Below are positions 51,551 through 61,045 of a DNA stretch of 64,000 bases, one piece after another. A model generated the notes under the pieces. The model saw nothing but the letters and a program-made list of their open reading frames with translations, was not told the DNA's origin and searched no databases. The DNA is from Methylobacteriaceae bacterium (GTDB lineage Bacteria > Pseudomonadota > Alphaproteobacteria > Rhizobiales > Beijerinckiaceae): positions 62,001-126,000 of the forward strand of contig JACKJC010000006.1 of the NCBI GenBank assembly GCA_020638195.1. Direction: 5' to 3'. The number at the start of each line of letters is the position of its first letter. The stretch's first letter is position 1. A program made the position numbers and the translations under genes.

Positions 51551-51812
51551 CGGGGCGCGTCTTCCGCAATCCGACGTCGGGAGAAGGTGCGCGTTTGATG
51601 TTCTTCGCTCTCGATGCCGCTCGGCGCGCCTCCAGCCAGGCCTCCACCTCGGCGAGATCCCAGACCACGCTGCGCGAGGTCAGATAGAAGCGCTGCGGGA
51701 ATTCACCGCGTTGCTCCATCTCGTAAATCGTGCTGTCGGCCAGCGGCACGATCTCGCGCAACTGCTGGCGCCTTATCGTTCTGCTGATCTGCTTCTGGGC
51801 TCCGTGACTCAC
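51540..51812 (-). CDS. AlpA family regulator (likely excisionase / recombination directionality factor)
   Basis: 90 residues from GTG 51812, which has GGAGGAG five bases upstream; the longer frame lacks support. A winged-helix MerR/AlpA fold: LREIVPLADSTIYEMEQRGEFPQRFYLTSRSVVWDLAEVEAWLEARRAA. AlpA-type proteins next to P4-type integrases control excision or integrase transcription. Located tail to tail with int. Confidence 0.88.
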   Translation of the reverse strand: MSHGAQKQISRTIRRQQLREIVPLADSTIYEMEQRGEFPQRFYLTSRSVVWDLAEVEAWLEARRAASRAKNIKRAPSPDVGLRKTRPVRH

Positions 51813-52180
51813 GCCGCTCCTCCACTTCAAAGACGCTGGAGGAATAGAAAGCGATAGATGGAGGGTGACGGAAGGCCTCGCCGGGACGCGTGCGGGAATA
51901 TCGTGCCATGGCGTGCAGATCGGACGGGTCGGTTCCGGCGTGACGATCGATGCCCACCCCTTTCCTCTCGATGTCGGGCCCCGCCCAAGGCGCATAGGGG
52001 GTGTCGCTCCGCCGACATGCGCTATGATCGCCGAGCCGGCACGGGCACGGGCTTGGATGTGACTTCGTTGTAGTGCAGATGGACAGACATTGGCGACGGG
52101 ATGGGTCGGCCAATCTCAACAGCAACCGAAAGAAGAAGCATGACGAGAGATTTCCGAATACTTCGACTGGATGACGAGAA
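51813..52180. other. Non-coding gap between alpA and the LysR gene (368 bases)
   Basis: Open frames here are on the wrong side of gene starts or lack ribosome sites and have no recognisable product. It must contain the divergent promoters of alpA and the LysR-type regulator. No repeat or terminator stands out. Confidence 0.5.
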
Positions 52181-53170
52181 ATGGGGCGAAGACCGAGGAT
52201 CGAGCTACGCCACATCCGCTATGTGATCGCCGCCGCCGAGCGCGGCAGCTTTCGGCGAGCTGCGGAGGCCCTGGGCGTCGAGCAGTCGGCCGTCAGCCGG
52301 CGGATTCGGGACATCGAGGAAGAGATCGGCGGCCTGCTGTTCCGACGCCTTCACACCGGCGTGGAACTCACCGAGGTCGGTCGACAGTTCCTGGATCGGG
52401 CGCATGCAGGGATAAGTGAGATCGGCTCGGCGCTGGACGCCGCCAGCCTGGCCGCACGGGAATCTTCCGCGTTGAGAGTCGGCTTCTTCGACCCCCTCGC
52501 GACAGGCTTTCAGTCCGAGCTTTTCAGGAGCTTCCGGCTGGATCGACCGAAGGTCCGGATCGAGTTCATCGAGGCCGGCTCGGCCGAGCAGATCGCGGCT
52601 GTTCGGCGCGGACAGATGGATGTCGGCTTCGTCACGGAAATCCCGCCCGGAGCAGGCTACAAGCTCATGCATCTCTGGAACGAGCCGATCTACATCGCGA
52701 CTTCGGTCGAGGATGGGCTGGCTGGACGGGAGACCGTCACCTGGGACGATGTCGCCGATCGCCATTTCATCGTCACGGATATGGCCCCGGGGCCGGATGC
52801 CGCGAACTACATCCGTCGACATATGGAAGCACGAGGCCATGCGCCGAGGATCGAACGACAGGCGGTCACACGCGAGTCGCTTTTGCACATCGTCTCGAAT
52901 GGGAGCGGCGTGACGATCGTCGGGAGCACGGTGACGGGGCTTGGCTTTCCCGGTGTGCTCTTTCGCCCGATCGAGGGTGCGGTTCTGGAGTTCAGCGCCG
53001 CCCACCCGTCGGCCTCGACCAATCCCGTCGTCAGGCATCTCCTACATTTGGCGCGGAGGCTCTCCGAGCGAGACGAAAGCTGGTTCGCCAGCCATCGCCT
53101 CATACGCCCTTCCGCTCCGCGGCGCGGTCGAGCCGCCGCGCCTTCGCGAAGCCCCGATCCGTCGAAATGA
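52181..53170 (+). CDS. LysR family transcriptional regulator of the trb region
   Basis: 329 residues. N-terminal winged helix (ELRHIRYVIAAAERGSFRRAAEALGVEQSAVSRRIRDIEEEIG), then a LysR substrate-binding domain (LRVGFFDPLATGFQSELFRSF) and a basic disordered tail (about 305-329). LysR genes stand at the DUF2274-trbI end of such ICE trb operons in many proteobacteria, so it probably regulates transfer. Its last 71 bases overlap the convergent DUF2274 gene. Confidence 0.92.
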   Translation: MGRRPRIELRHIRYVIAAAERGSFRRAAEALGVEQSAVSRRIRDIEEEIGGLLFRRLHTGVELTEVGRQFLDRAHAGISEIGSALDAASLAARESSALRVGFFDPLATGFQSELFRSFRLDRPKVRIEFIEAGSAEQIAAVRRGQMDVGFVTEIPPGAGYKLMHLWNEPIYIATSVEDGLAGRETVTWDDVADRHFIVTDMAPGPDAANYIRRHMEARGHAPRIERQAVTRESLLHIVSNGSGVTIVGSTVTGLGFPGVLFRPIEGAVLEFSAAHPSASTNPVVRHLLHLARRLSERDESWFASHRLIRPSAPRRGRAAAPSRSPDPSK

Positions 53171-53342
53171 ACCGCTCCAGCATGGGCACGATGAGGCGGG
53201 CCGGATCAATGGCGGGCTGTCCCGTCTCGCGCGCCAGCACTTCGGCATAGGCGATGAGGTCGCGATGCAGCGGCGCCGGCAGGTCCAGCGTGACCTTGAC
53301 CGGCTTGTCGTCGGCGATGGGGCCGAGCTTCAGCTTGGTCAT
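53100..53342 (-). CDS. DUF2274 domain-containing protein
   Basis: 80 residues with the family pattern LKLGPIADDKPVKVTLDLPAPLHRDLIAYAEVLARETGQPAIDPARLIVPMLERFI; it looks like a ribbon-helix-helix relative. Always the last gene of this type of trb operon. Its ATG overlaps the trbI stop by four bases (ATGA). The role in transfer is unknown. Confidence 0.9.
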   Translation of the reverse strand: MTKLKLGPIADDKPVKVTLDLPAPLHRDLIAYAEVLARETGQPAIDPARLIVPMLERFISTDRGFAKARRLDRAAERKGV

Positions 53343-54538
53343 CGGAGCGCTCCATAGGGTTCGAGCACGAGGTCGCGGGTGACGATCACGCGCACCGGAA
53401 AGCCCGGCCGGATGGTTAGCGTCGGGGCGACATTGAGCTGCCGGCGGACGATCTGCTGGCCGGCGTCGTTGATGGTGTCCTGGCCGCCGTTGCGGATGGC
53501 CCGCAGCAACCGGTCATCGTCATCGACGGCGAGTTCGGCGCCGACGGCGAGGAGCGTCGACAGGCCGGCGGCCTTCGCCAGATCCCACCAATGATAGTCG
53601 ACACCGTCCTCGAGGCCGGCATAGCCCTGCGTGTCGGCGCCCGGCTGGCGCTCCAGCACGATCGAGCGGCCGTTCGGGAAGATGAGCCTGTTCCAGACCA
53701 GGAGCACCCGACTCTGCCCGAAGCCGACATCGTTGCTGTATTCGCCAATGATCCGGGTGCCCTGCGGCACGAGCAGGACCCGGCCGGTCGGGCTGTCATA
53801 GATATGCTCCGTGACCTGCGCCGTGATCTGACCCGGCAGATCGGAGCGGATGCCGGTGATGAGCGCCGCCGGGATGACTGCACCTGCCTGGAGGACATAG
53901 GGCGAGGCCGGCGCCGCGACGCGATCGGGCGCGACGGTGCGCCGGTCCACCGCGGCGTTGAGGAAGGCGAGCTGGCGATCCTGCGCCGTCAGCGCGCCCG
54001 GCTGGCCAGGCAGCCCCAGGCCGGCGAGGTTCGGGCCGGCGACGCCGCCGGAGGCGCCCGCGGGAGCGGCGCCGCGCGCCTCGGTCTGAAAGAACACCCG
54101 GCTCGTTCGCGCCGCCTCTTCCTCGGCGAGCCGCCGCTGTTCGGCCGGATCGACGCGGGGCACGGCCACTGTCGGGGGGACGACCGGTTGGCCGCGGTTC
54201 TGGGCGCCCACGATCGGGCGGCCGAGATCGCCTGGCAGCGGCGGCCCCAGTAGCGGACCGGTATAGTCGCGCGGAAGGCCGGCGAGACCATCGGCCGTCG
54301 GCCGGTTCTCGGTGGAATAGAGCTCCTCGCCGCCGGTTCCGGCATGGCGCGTCTGCAGCGCATAGATCAGCGCGCCGCCGACGCCGATCGCGGCGACGAG
54401 GCCGAGGCTCGCCAGCACCTTGCGCGACAGACGCGTCACGCGCGGCGGCTCGGCGCGCAGTCGCATCGGGGCGGCGGCCTCGCCGGAGGATGCGGTGAGC
54501 GGCACGTCGGTCTCGCTGGTGTTGTCGCTGTCGCTCAT
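53339..54538 (-). CDS. trbI: Conjugal transfer protein TrbI (VirB10-like)
   Basis: 399 residues. Cytoplasmic N-terminus, one membrane helix (SLGLVAAIGVGGALIYAL, about 45-63), Pro-rich periplasmic linker, C-terminal VirB10 beta-barrel domain (LPGQITAQVTEHIYDSPTGRVLLVPQGTRIIGEY and LDRQPG region). It spans the envelope and forms the outer core of the type IV secretion system with TrbG. ATGA overlap with trbG upstream. Confidence 0.95.
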   Translation of the reverse strand: MSDSDNTSETDVPLTASSGEAAAPMRLRAEPPRVTRLSRKVLASLGLVAAIGVGGALIYALQTRHAGTGGEELYSTENRPTADGLAGLPRDYTGPLLGPPLPGDLGRPIVGAQNRGQPVVPPTVAVPRVDPAEQRRLAEEEAARTSRVFFQTEARGAAPAGASGGVAGPNLAGLGLPGQPGALTAQDRQLAFLNAAVDRRTVAPDRVAAPASPYVLQAGAVIPAALITGIRSDLPGQITAQVTEHIYDSPTGRVLLVPQGTRIIGEYSNDVGFGQSRVLLVWNRLIFPNGRSIVLERQPGADTQGYAGLEDGVDYHWWDLAKAAGLSTLLAVGAELAVDDDDRLLRAIRNGGQDTINDAGQQIVRRQLNVAPTLTIRPGFPVRVIVTRDLVLEPYGALR

Positions 54539-55515
54539 GACGTGCGCCTCCCGTCGGTGCGGACGATCCTCACCGTCTGCTGGCGGTCGGCGCTGCCGAG
54601 GCGCAGCTCGGCGGCGCCGAACAGGCGATCGACGATCAGGACGTTCTGATAGATGCGGCTGTTGACGATCTGCGGTTCGCCATCGGCGCCGATGACGAAG
54701 AGCGGCGGCATCTCGCCCTGAACGATCCCGCGCGGGAACTCGACATAGACGCGCCGGCCGTCGTCATAGACCGCGATCGGACGCCACGGCGGAGTGTCGC
54801 CGGTCAGGCCATAGCGATAGTTCCGGGCCGCCATCGCCGGTATGACCGGGGTGGCGGGCACGGCCTGCCGCTGCGAGGCGGGCGGCTGCGGATAGGCCCA
54901 GGCGACGGCCGGCATGTAGGGTCTTTCGCCCGATCGCAACTCGATCATGTAGACGCGCCGGTCCGTGGTGATGACGAGATTGGTCGAGATGTCCGGCCGC
55001 GTCGGCTTGACCAGCACATGCACGCGCCGGGTCGCGCCGCTGCCGCTCTCGGTGTCGCCGATGATCCAGCGCGCGGTGTCGCCCGCGGCGATAGGGCCGG
55101 CGCCGGTGAGGCTCTCGCCCGGCTCCAGCGCGATGTCGGAGATCTGACCGGGGGCGGCATAGACCTGATAGAGGGCGCCTTCGCTCCAGGGATAGATCTG
55201 GATCGCGTTGTAATAGCCTTCGCGGCGCGGCTGGACGCGCGCGGCGGTGTTGGCGTTCTCGACCCGGCCGGTCGGTGTCGAGGCGACGGAGCCGCCACGG
55301 GCGGGCGTCCAGGCCGGCGGTGTGTGCAGCGGCCGCGGCGCCGTCTCCGTCACGGCCGCCGGGATCGCCGGAAGCGGCGGCACATCGGCGTCATAGCTGA
55401 TCTGCGGGGGCCGGTTGGTCGCACAGCCAGCGAGCGCAGAAACGGAGAACAGCACAAGCGCAATGCCGGATTTGCGGAAAGCCGGGTCTCCGGTTTTGCG
55501 GAGATGTCGTGTCAT
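54535..55515 (-). CDS. trbG: P-type conjugative transfer protein TrbG (VirB9-like)
   Basis: 326 residues with a lipoprotein signal (VSALAGC, Cys about 31) and the VirB9/CagX domain (YNAIQIYPWSEGALYQVYAAPGQISDIALEPGESL, then a C-terminal VYVEFPRGIVQGEMPPLFVI). Outer membrane core component of the mating channel. Four-base overlaps with both neighbours. Confidence 0.95.
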   Translation of the reverse strand: MTRHLRKTGDPAFRKSGIALVLFSVSALAGCATNRPPQISYDADVPPLPAIPAAVTETAPRPLHTPPAWTPARGGSVASTPTGRVENANTAARVQPRREGYYNAIQIYPWSEGALYQVYAAPGQISDIALEPGESLTGAGPIAAGDTARWIIGDTESGSGATRRVHVLVKPTRPDISTNLVITTDRRVYMIELRSGERPYMPAVAWAYPQPPASQRQAVPATPVIPAMAARNYRYGLTGDTPPWRPIAVYDDGRRVYVEFPRGIVQGEMPPLFVIGADGEPQIVNSRIYQNVLIVDRLFGAAELRLGSADRQQTVRIVRTDGRRTS

Positions 55516-56201
55516 TGTCCCATCTCCCGCGACCAGTTGATGGCGTTGACGTAGATGCCGAGCGGGTTGGCGCGCAGCCGTTCGGCGTCGCGCGGGGTCT
55601 GGATCACGATGGTCAGGATCGCGGTCCAGCGCTGCGTCGCGGACAGCTGGCCGTTCTCGTAGTGGCGTTCCGTCCAGGCGACGCGGAAGCTGTCGGGCGA
55701 CGCGCGGATGACGCTGGAGACCTCGACGGCGATCTGTTGCCTGCCGACCTTCGTGAACGGGTCATTGGCGCGGGCATAATCGTTGAGCGCCGCCGCGCCG
55801 CGATCGGTCGTGAACTCATAGGCGCGCAGCCAGTTCTGCCGCACGACGATGGCGTCGGCCGGGATCGAGCGCACCTGCTCGATGAAGCGGGCCAGATGCC
55901 ACGCGACCTGTGGGTCGGTCGGCCGATAGTCGGCCTGGGCCGGTGCGACCGCCTGCGCCTGGCCGAGATCGTCGACCTGCACCACCCAGGGCACGACCGT
56001 GCCGCGCGCCGATTGCCAGACGAGAGCGGCGGCGAAGGCGGCGGTGAGGATCAGGCAGCCAAAGGCCATGAGGCGCCAGTTCCTCGCCTGCACGCGGGCC
56101 GAGCCGATGCGCTCGTCCCAGACCTGCGCGGCCCTTTGATAGGGAGTCTCGGGTTCGGGGGTTTTTCCGTAGTGGGTCCCGGGGCGTTTGAAAAAGCTCA
56201 T
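55512..56201 (-). CDS. trbF: Conjugal transfer protein TrbF (VirB8-like)
   Basis: 229 residues. Cytoplasmic N-terminus (GTHYGKTPEPETPYQRAAQVWDERIGSARVQARNWR), one membrane helix (LMAFGCLILTAAFAAALVW), periplasmic VirB8 domain with RQNWLRAYEFTTDRGAAALNDYA. Nucleates channel assembly at the inner membrane. Confidence 0.95.
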   Translation of the reverse strand: MSFFKRPGTHYGKTPEPETPYQRAAQVWDERIGSARVQARNWRLMAFGCLILTAAFAAALVWQSARGTVVPWVVQVDDLGQAQAVAPAQADYRPTDPQVAWHLARFIEQVRSIPADAIVVRQNWLRAYEFTTDRGAAALNDYARANDPFTKVGRQQIAVEVSSVIRASPDSFRVAWTERHYENGQLSATQRWTAILTIVIQTPRDAERLRANPLGIYVNAINWSREMGQ

Positions 56202-57541
56202 GTGCGGTCGCTTTCGGAGAGATTGATGGAGGAACCGCCGCCATGGCCGTCGCCCGAACGGATCGCGTGGGCAGCGAGAGTGACGCCGTGACTCATGGCC
56301 TGGCCGCGCCGCATGCGCCGGGCCCAGGCTGGCGGACCCTCGGCGGCCGGCGCGCTCGCGGCCGCGCCGGCGTCGCCCGCGACCGTTCCCAAGCTCGATG
56401 CGCCGCCGGTCGCGCCGAAACCGGCTTTGGCGCCGGCGGAGAAGCTGGATTTGACGCTTTCAGCTGCACGGCGAAGGGGCGAGGCCGCCGCGCTGCCGGC
56501 CGCCCGTGCGACACCCCCAAGACCACCGGCAACGCCGGCAGCGCCCGATTGGCCCAGGGAGCCGAGGCTGTAGGCCGCCGAGGTCGCGCCGGCCGCAGCC
56601 GCTCCACCCCTTACAGCCGCGGCGCCACCCGACAGGGTTGCGGCGCCGCCTCTGAGGGCCAGGCCGGCTGCGCCGCCGGCGGCCAGTGCGGCGCCGCCCA
56701 CCGCGAGGCCGGTACCGACCGCCGCCCCCGCGCCGAGCTGGGGACCGCCCGACACGATGCCATTGGCGATCCCGGGTCCGAATATTCCGAGGCCAAGAAG
56801 GGAAAGAGCCGCCAGAACGACGGCCATGGCGTCGTCGATGGTCGGCGTCGCGCCGCCGAAGCCGGCGGTGAACTGGCTGAAGAGCGTCGAGCCGATGCCG
56901 ATGATGACGGCCAGCACCAGCACCTTGATGCCGGAGGAGATGACGTTGCCGAGCACCCGCTCGGCCATGAACGCCGTCTTGCCGAACAGGCCGAACGGGA
57001 TGAGCACGAAACCGGCCAGGGTGGTCAGCTTGAACTCGATCAGGGTGATGAAGAGCTGGATCGCGAGGATGAAGAAGGCGAGCAGGACCAGGGCCCAGGC
57101 GAACAGCAGGCAGGCGATCTGGATGAAGTTCTCGAAGAAGGCGATCCAGCCCATCAGGTCGGAGATGGATTCGAGCAGTGGGCGCGCGGCATCGAGGCCG
57201 GTCTGCGCGACGCGGCCGGGCCGCATCAGGTCCTGCACGGTAAAGCCGGTGCCGGATGCCTGAAGGCCGAGGCCGGCGAAGCTCTCGAAGACGATCCGGG
57301 CGAGGTTGTTCCAGTTGCCGATGATGTAGGCGAAGACGCCGACGAACAGCGTCTTCTTCACCAGGCGGGCAATGATGTCGTCATCCGCGCCCCAGCTCCA
57401 GAACAGGGCGGCGAGCGTCACGTCGATGACGATGAGCGTCGTCGCGATGAAGGCCACTTCGCCGCCGAGCAGGCCGAAGCCGGAGTCGATGTAGCTGGTG
57501 AAGACTCCGAGGAAGTTGTCGATGACGCCGCTGCCGCCCAT
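56198..57541 (-). CDS. trbL: P-type conjugative transfer protein TrbL (VirB6-like)
   Basis: 447 residues. Six to seven membrane helices in the first 290 (FIQIACLLFAWALVLLAFFILAIQLFITLIEFKL is typical), then a long Ala/Gly-rich cytoplasmic or periplasmic tail (about 290-447) of low complexity, as usual in TrbL. Inner-membrane channel component. Confidence 0.94.
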   Translation of the reverse strand: MGGSGVIDNFLGVFTSYIDSGFGLLGGEVAFIATTLIVIDVTLAALFWSWGADDDIIARLVKKTLFVGVFAYIIGNWNNLARIVFESFAGLGLQASGTGFTVQDLMRPGRVAQTGLDAARPLLESISDLMGWIAFFENFIQIACLLFAWALVLLAFFILAIQLFITLIEFKLTTLAGFVLIPFGLFGKTAFMAERVLGNVISSGIKVLVLAVIIGIGSTLFSQFTAGFGGATPTIDDAMAVVLAALSLLGLGIFGPGIANGIVSGGPQLGAGAAVGTGLAVGGAALAAGGAAGLALRGGAATLSGGAAAVRGGAAAAGATSAAYSLGSLGQSGAAGVAGGLGGVARAAGSAAASPLRRAAESVKSSFSAGAKAGFGATGGASSLGTVAGDAGAAASAPAAEGPPAWARRMRRGQAMSHGVTLAAHAIRSGDGHGGGSSINLSESDRT

Positions 57542-57544
57542 GCT

Positions 57545-57829
57545 TCACCGTCCCTCGTCGGAACGTGGCGGCGGCGCGGTGCGGTTGCCGAGGAAACGCT
57601 CGCGGGTCTCGGCCCAGACGCGCAGGCATTCGGGGTCGCGGGCGGCGGCCTCGCCGAGCTGCTGGCACCGGCGCTGCCCCTCGCGGAGCGGATCGCGCAC
57701 GGGCTCGAGGACCGGCGCCGGCCGAAACGCGGGCGCCTCGTCCTTCCGGGTCATCTCGATCGCTGTCGCGGTGATCGCGAAAGCGATGAAGACGATGGCG
57801 CTGAGCCGGGCGAGCATCTTGCCGTCCAC
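57545..57829 (-). CDS. Putative entry exclusion protein TrbK-alt
   Basis: 94 residues. One N-terminal membrane helix (LSAIVFIAFAITATAIEM) and a periplasmic part with the conserved two-cysteine pattern RRCQQLGEAAARDPECLRVWAETRERFLG. TrbK-alt proteins occupy this place between trbJ and trbL and are thought to block redundant mating; that role is by analogy with TrbK. Confidence 0.9.
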   Translation of the reverse strand: MDGKMLARLSAIVFIAFAITATAIEMTRKDEAPAFRPAPVLEPVRDPLREGQRRCQQLGEAAARDPECLRVWAETRERFLGNRTAPPPRSDEGR

Positions 57830-57839
57830 GCCGCCGCCC

Positions 57840-58601
57840 TCAGTTGCCGCCCGGGAACATCCGGGCGTTCCCGGGCTGGTAGCCGGAGCCGGGCGTCAGG
57901 AAACGGCGACGCTGTTCGCGTCCCTGCTCGGCCGCCGCCGCACGCTCCGCATCCGTCAGCGCCTGCGCCCGGCCGTTCGCCGAGATGACCGCGATGAGAT
58001 CCGCGAGCTGCTGCGACTGGAGCGCGAGGAGTTGGTTGCCGGCTTGCGTGGCTTGCAGCGCGCCGGTCGCGCCCTGGCTCTGGCCGACCAGCGCGGCCAT
58101 CTCGGCGCGGTTGGTGTCGATGTTGCCGACGACGCCGGCCTGAACGCGCATGGCGTCTTGGAGCCCGGCCACCGTGTTCTGCCAGCGGGAGCGCGCATCG
58201 GCGACGAGCTGCCGGTCGGATGTCGAGAGCGAGATATTGCCGTACTGACTCTGGAACACCTGGTCGATTTGCTGGACATCAAAGGCGATGCGCTGTGCCT
58301 GCGCGAGAAGCTGCTGCGTGCGCTGCACCGATTGCTGGAGCTGCTGGAGCGCGGAGTAAGGCAGGCTTGCGAGGTTGCGGGCCTGGTTGATCAGCATCTG
58401 CGCTTCGTTCTGGAGGCTCTGGATCTGGTTGTTGATCTGCTCCAATGCGCGTGCCGCCGACAGCACGTTCTGCACATAGTTGGTGGGGTCGTAGACGATC
58501 CATTGGGCGGCGGCCGGCGGCGCGAAGACGGGTGAGACGGCGATCGAGAACGAGAGGATGGATGCGGCGAGAAACGCCGCACGCGAACGACGGATGGTCA
58601 T
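57840..58601 (-). CDS. trbJ: P-type conjugative transfer protein TrbJ (VirB5-like)
   Basis: 253 residues from ATG 58601; a longer frame exists but lies inside trbE. Signal peptide ends at AAAQ (about 33), then WIVYDPTNYVQNVLSAARALEQINNQIQSLQNEAQMLINQ and long Gln-rich coiled coils. Minor pilus component. ATGA overlap with trbE. Confidence 0.94.
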   Translation of the reverse strand: MTIRRSRAAFLAASILSFSIAVSPVFAPPAAAQWIVYDPTNYVQNVLSAARALEQINNQIQSLQNEAQMLINQARNLASLPYSALQQLQQSVQRTQQLLAQAQRIAFDVQQIDQVFQSQYGNISLSTSDRQLVADARSRWQNTVAGLQDAMRVQAGVVGNIDTNRAEMAALVGQSQGATGALQATQAGNQLLALQSQQLADLIAVISANGRAQALTDAERAAAAEQGREQRRRFLTPGSGYQPGNARMFPGGN

Positions 58602-61036
58602 GGCGTGGTCTCCAGATTGTTGAGGTCGGGAATGAGGTCGGCGGCCCAGCCGACATCGCGGGCGCGCAGCCAGGCCGACAGGAAGCCGTCGCGGCCATGC
58701 TCGGCAAGGATCGACTGGATGGCGGTCTGGTCGGATTTCGAGGAGGCCGCGCAGAGCGCCAGCGCGACCTCGGACAGGCCCAGCTCGAATAGACGGTTGC
58801 CGCGCCGCGACTGGCAGTAGTAGTCGCGCTTGGGGGTGGCGCGCGCCAGAATCTCGATCTGGCGGTCGTTGATGCCGAAGCGCCGGTAGATGGCGGTGAT
58901 CTGCGGCTCGATTGCGCGTTCGTTCGGGAGGAGAAGCCGCGTCTGGCAGCTCTCGATTATGGCCGGCGCGATCGCGCTGCCGTCGATGTCGGCGAGCGAT
59001 TGCGTGGCGAAGATGACCGAAGCGTTCTTTTTGCGCAGCGTCTTCAGCCATTCGCGGAGCTGCACCGCGAAGCCCTCGTCGTCGAGCGCGAGCCAACCTT
59101 CGTCCACGATCAGCAGCGTCGGCCGCCCGTCGAGGCGATCACCGATGCGGTGGAAGAGATAGGCGAGGACGGCCGGCGCAGCGCCGGCCCCAATCAACCC
59201 TTCGGTCTCGAAGGCCTGGACCGAGGCCTGCCCGAGATGCTCGCTCTCGGCGTCGAGCAACCGGCCATAGGGGCCGCCGACGCAATAGGGGCGCAGCGCC
59301 TGCTTGAGATCGTTGGATTGCAGTAGGACCGTGAGGCCCGTGAGCGTGCGTTCCTCGACGGGCGCTGACGCGAGCGAGGTCAGGGCGGTCCAGAGATGCT
59401 CCTTCACCTCCGGCGTGATCGTCACGCCCTCCCGCATGAGGATGGCGACGATCCAGTCGGCGGCCCAGGCGCGTTCATGGGTCTCATGGACGCGGGCGAG
59501 CGGCTGAAGCGAGACGAGGGCGTCGGCCGCATCGGTGAGGCCGCCGCCGAGGTCGTGCCAGTCGCCACCCATGGCGAGCGCGGCGGCGCGGATCGAGCCG
59601 CCGAAGTCGAAGGCGAAGACCTGTGACCGCGGATAACGCCGGAACTGGAGCGCCATCAGCGCGAGCAGGACGGACTTGCCGGCGCCGGTCGGCCCGACGA
59701 CGAGCGTGTGGCCGACATCGCCGACGTGAAGCGAAAACCGGAACGGGGTGCTTCCCTCGGTCTTGCCGTAGAGCAAGGGGGGCGAGCGCAAGTGCTCATC
59801 CCGTTCCGGCCCCGCCCACACCGCCGAGAGCGGGATCATGTGGGCGAGATTGAGCGTGGAGATCGGCGGCTGGCGGACGTTGGCGTAGACATGGCCGGGC
59901 AGCGATCCGAGCCAGGCATCCACGGCGTTGATGCTCTCGGGCATCGCGGTGAAGTCGCGGCCCTGAACGACCTTCTCCACCAGTCGCAGCTTCTCCTTGG
60001 CGGCGCGCGGATCGGCATCCCAGACGGTGACGCTCGCGGTCACATAGGCTTGCCCGGCAAAGTCGGCGCCCAACTCCTGCAGGGCCAGGTCGGCGTCCGC
60101 CGCCTTGTTCGCCGCATCGGTGTCCACGAGGACCGAGGCCTCGTTGGTCATCACCTCCTTCAGGATCGCGGCGATCGACTTGCGCTTGGCGAACCACTGG
60201 CGGCGGATGCGTGTCAGCAGCCTCGTGGCGTCGGTCTTGTCGAGCAGGATCGCCCGCGTCGTCCATCGATACGGGAACGGCAGCCGGTTGAGATCGTCGA
60301 GCAGGCCTGGCGTCGTCGCGGTCGGAAACCCGACGATCGTGAGGATCCGCAGATGCGTATCGCCGAGACGCGGCTCCAGGCCGCCGGTGAGCGGCTGATC
60401 GGCGAGCAGCGCGTCGAGATAGATCGGCGTTTCCGGGACGCGGACGCGATGGCGTTTGGTCGAGACGGTCGAATGCAGATAGGTCAGCGTCTCGCCGTCA
60501 TCGAGCCAGCGGCACTCCGGCATGAAGCCTTCGACGAGCTGGAGGACGCGGTCGGTGCGATCGATGAAGGACACCAGACTCTCATGCGGATCGACTCCGG
60601 CATGGTCGCGCCCTTCGTAGAGCCAGGTTTCCGCGCGCGCGGCGTCCTCGGCCGGCGGCAGATAGAGGAAAGTCAGGAAGTAGCTCGACTCGTAGTGCGT
60701 GCCCGCTTCCTCGAAATCGGCCTTGCGCTCGGCGTCGACGAGGGCGGAGGCGGCGTCGCCGAAGCGGCTCGCCGGATAGGTGGCCGCTTCGTGGCGCTGC
60801 GCCTCGACGAAAATCGCCCAGCCCGATCCGAGACGGCGGAAGGCGTTGTTGAGCCGGCCGGCGACGGCGACCAGCTCGGCGGCCACGGCTGAGTCGAGAT
60901 CGGGACCGCGGAAGCGCGCGGTGCGCTGGAAGCTGCCGTCCTTGTTGAGGATGACACCCTCGCCGACCAGGGCCGCCCAAGGCAGGAAGTCCGCGAGACG
61001 GCTTGCGGTGCGGCGGTATTCGGCGAGGTTCATCAT
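58598..61036 (-). CDS. trbE: Conjugal transfer ATPase TrbE (VirB4-like)
   Basis: 812 residues, normal length. N-terminal CagE/VirB4 domain, then a P-loop ATPase with Walker A VVGPTGAGKSVLL near 445 and Walker B LLIVDEGWLAL near 655. It powers pilus assembly and substrate transfer. It ends in ATGA overlap with trbJ and begins nine bases after trbD. Confidence 0.96.
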   Translation of the reverse strand: MMNLAEYRRTASRLADFLPWAALVGEGVILNKDGSFQRTARFRGPDLDSAVAAELVAVAGRLNNAFRRLGSGWAIFVEAQRHEAATYPASRFGDAASALVDAERKADFEEAGTHYESSYFLTFLYLPPAEDAARAETWLYEGRDHAGVDPHESLVSFIDRTDRVLQLVEGFMPECRWLDDGETLTYLHSTVSTKRHRVRVPETPIYLDALLADQPLTGGLEPRLGDTHLRILTIVGFPTATTPGLLDDLNRLPFPYRWTTRAILLDKTDATRLLTRIRRQWFAKRKSIAAILKEVMTNEASVLVDTDAANKAADADLALQELGADFAGQAYVTASVTVWDADPRAAKEKLRLVEKVVQGRDFTAMPESINAVDAWLGSLPGHVYANVRQPPISTLNLAHMIPLSAVWAGPERDEHLRSPPLLYGKTEGSTPFRFSLHVGDVGHTLVVGPTGAGKSVLLALMALQFRRYPRSQVFAFDFGGSIRAAALAMGGDWHDLGGGLTDAADALVSLQPLARVHETHERAWAADWIVAILMREGVTITPEVKEHLWTALTSLASAPVEERTLTGLTVLLQSNDLKQALRPYCVGGPYGRLLDAESEHLGQASVQAFETEGLIGAGAAPAVLAYLFHRIGDRLDGRPTLLIVDEGWLALDDEGFAVQLREWLKTLRKKNASVIFATQSLADIDGSAIAPAIIESCQTRLLLPNERAIEPQITAIYRRFGINDRQIEILARATPKRDYYCQSRRGNRLFELGLSEVALALCAASSKSDQTAIQSILAEHGRDGFLSAWLRARDVGWAADLIPDLNNLETTP

Positions 61037-61045
61037 GGCTCCACC

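Noticed and set aside
56243..57988. 581-codon plus-strand frame opposite trbL and trbK-alt
   Set aside because: Antisense of the low-complexity trbL; no start signal or domain.
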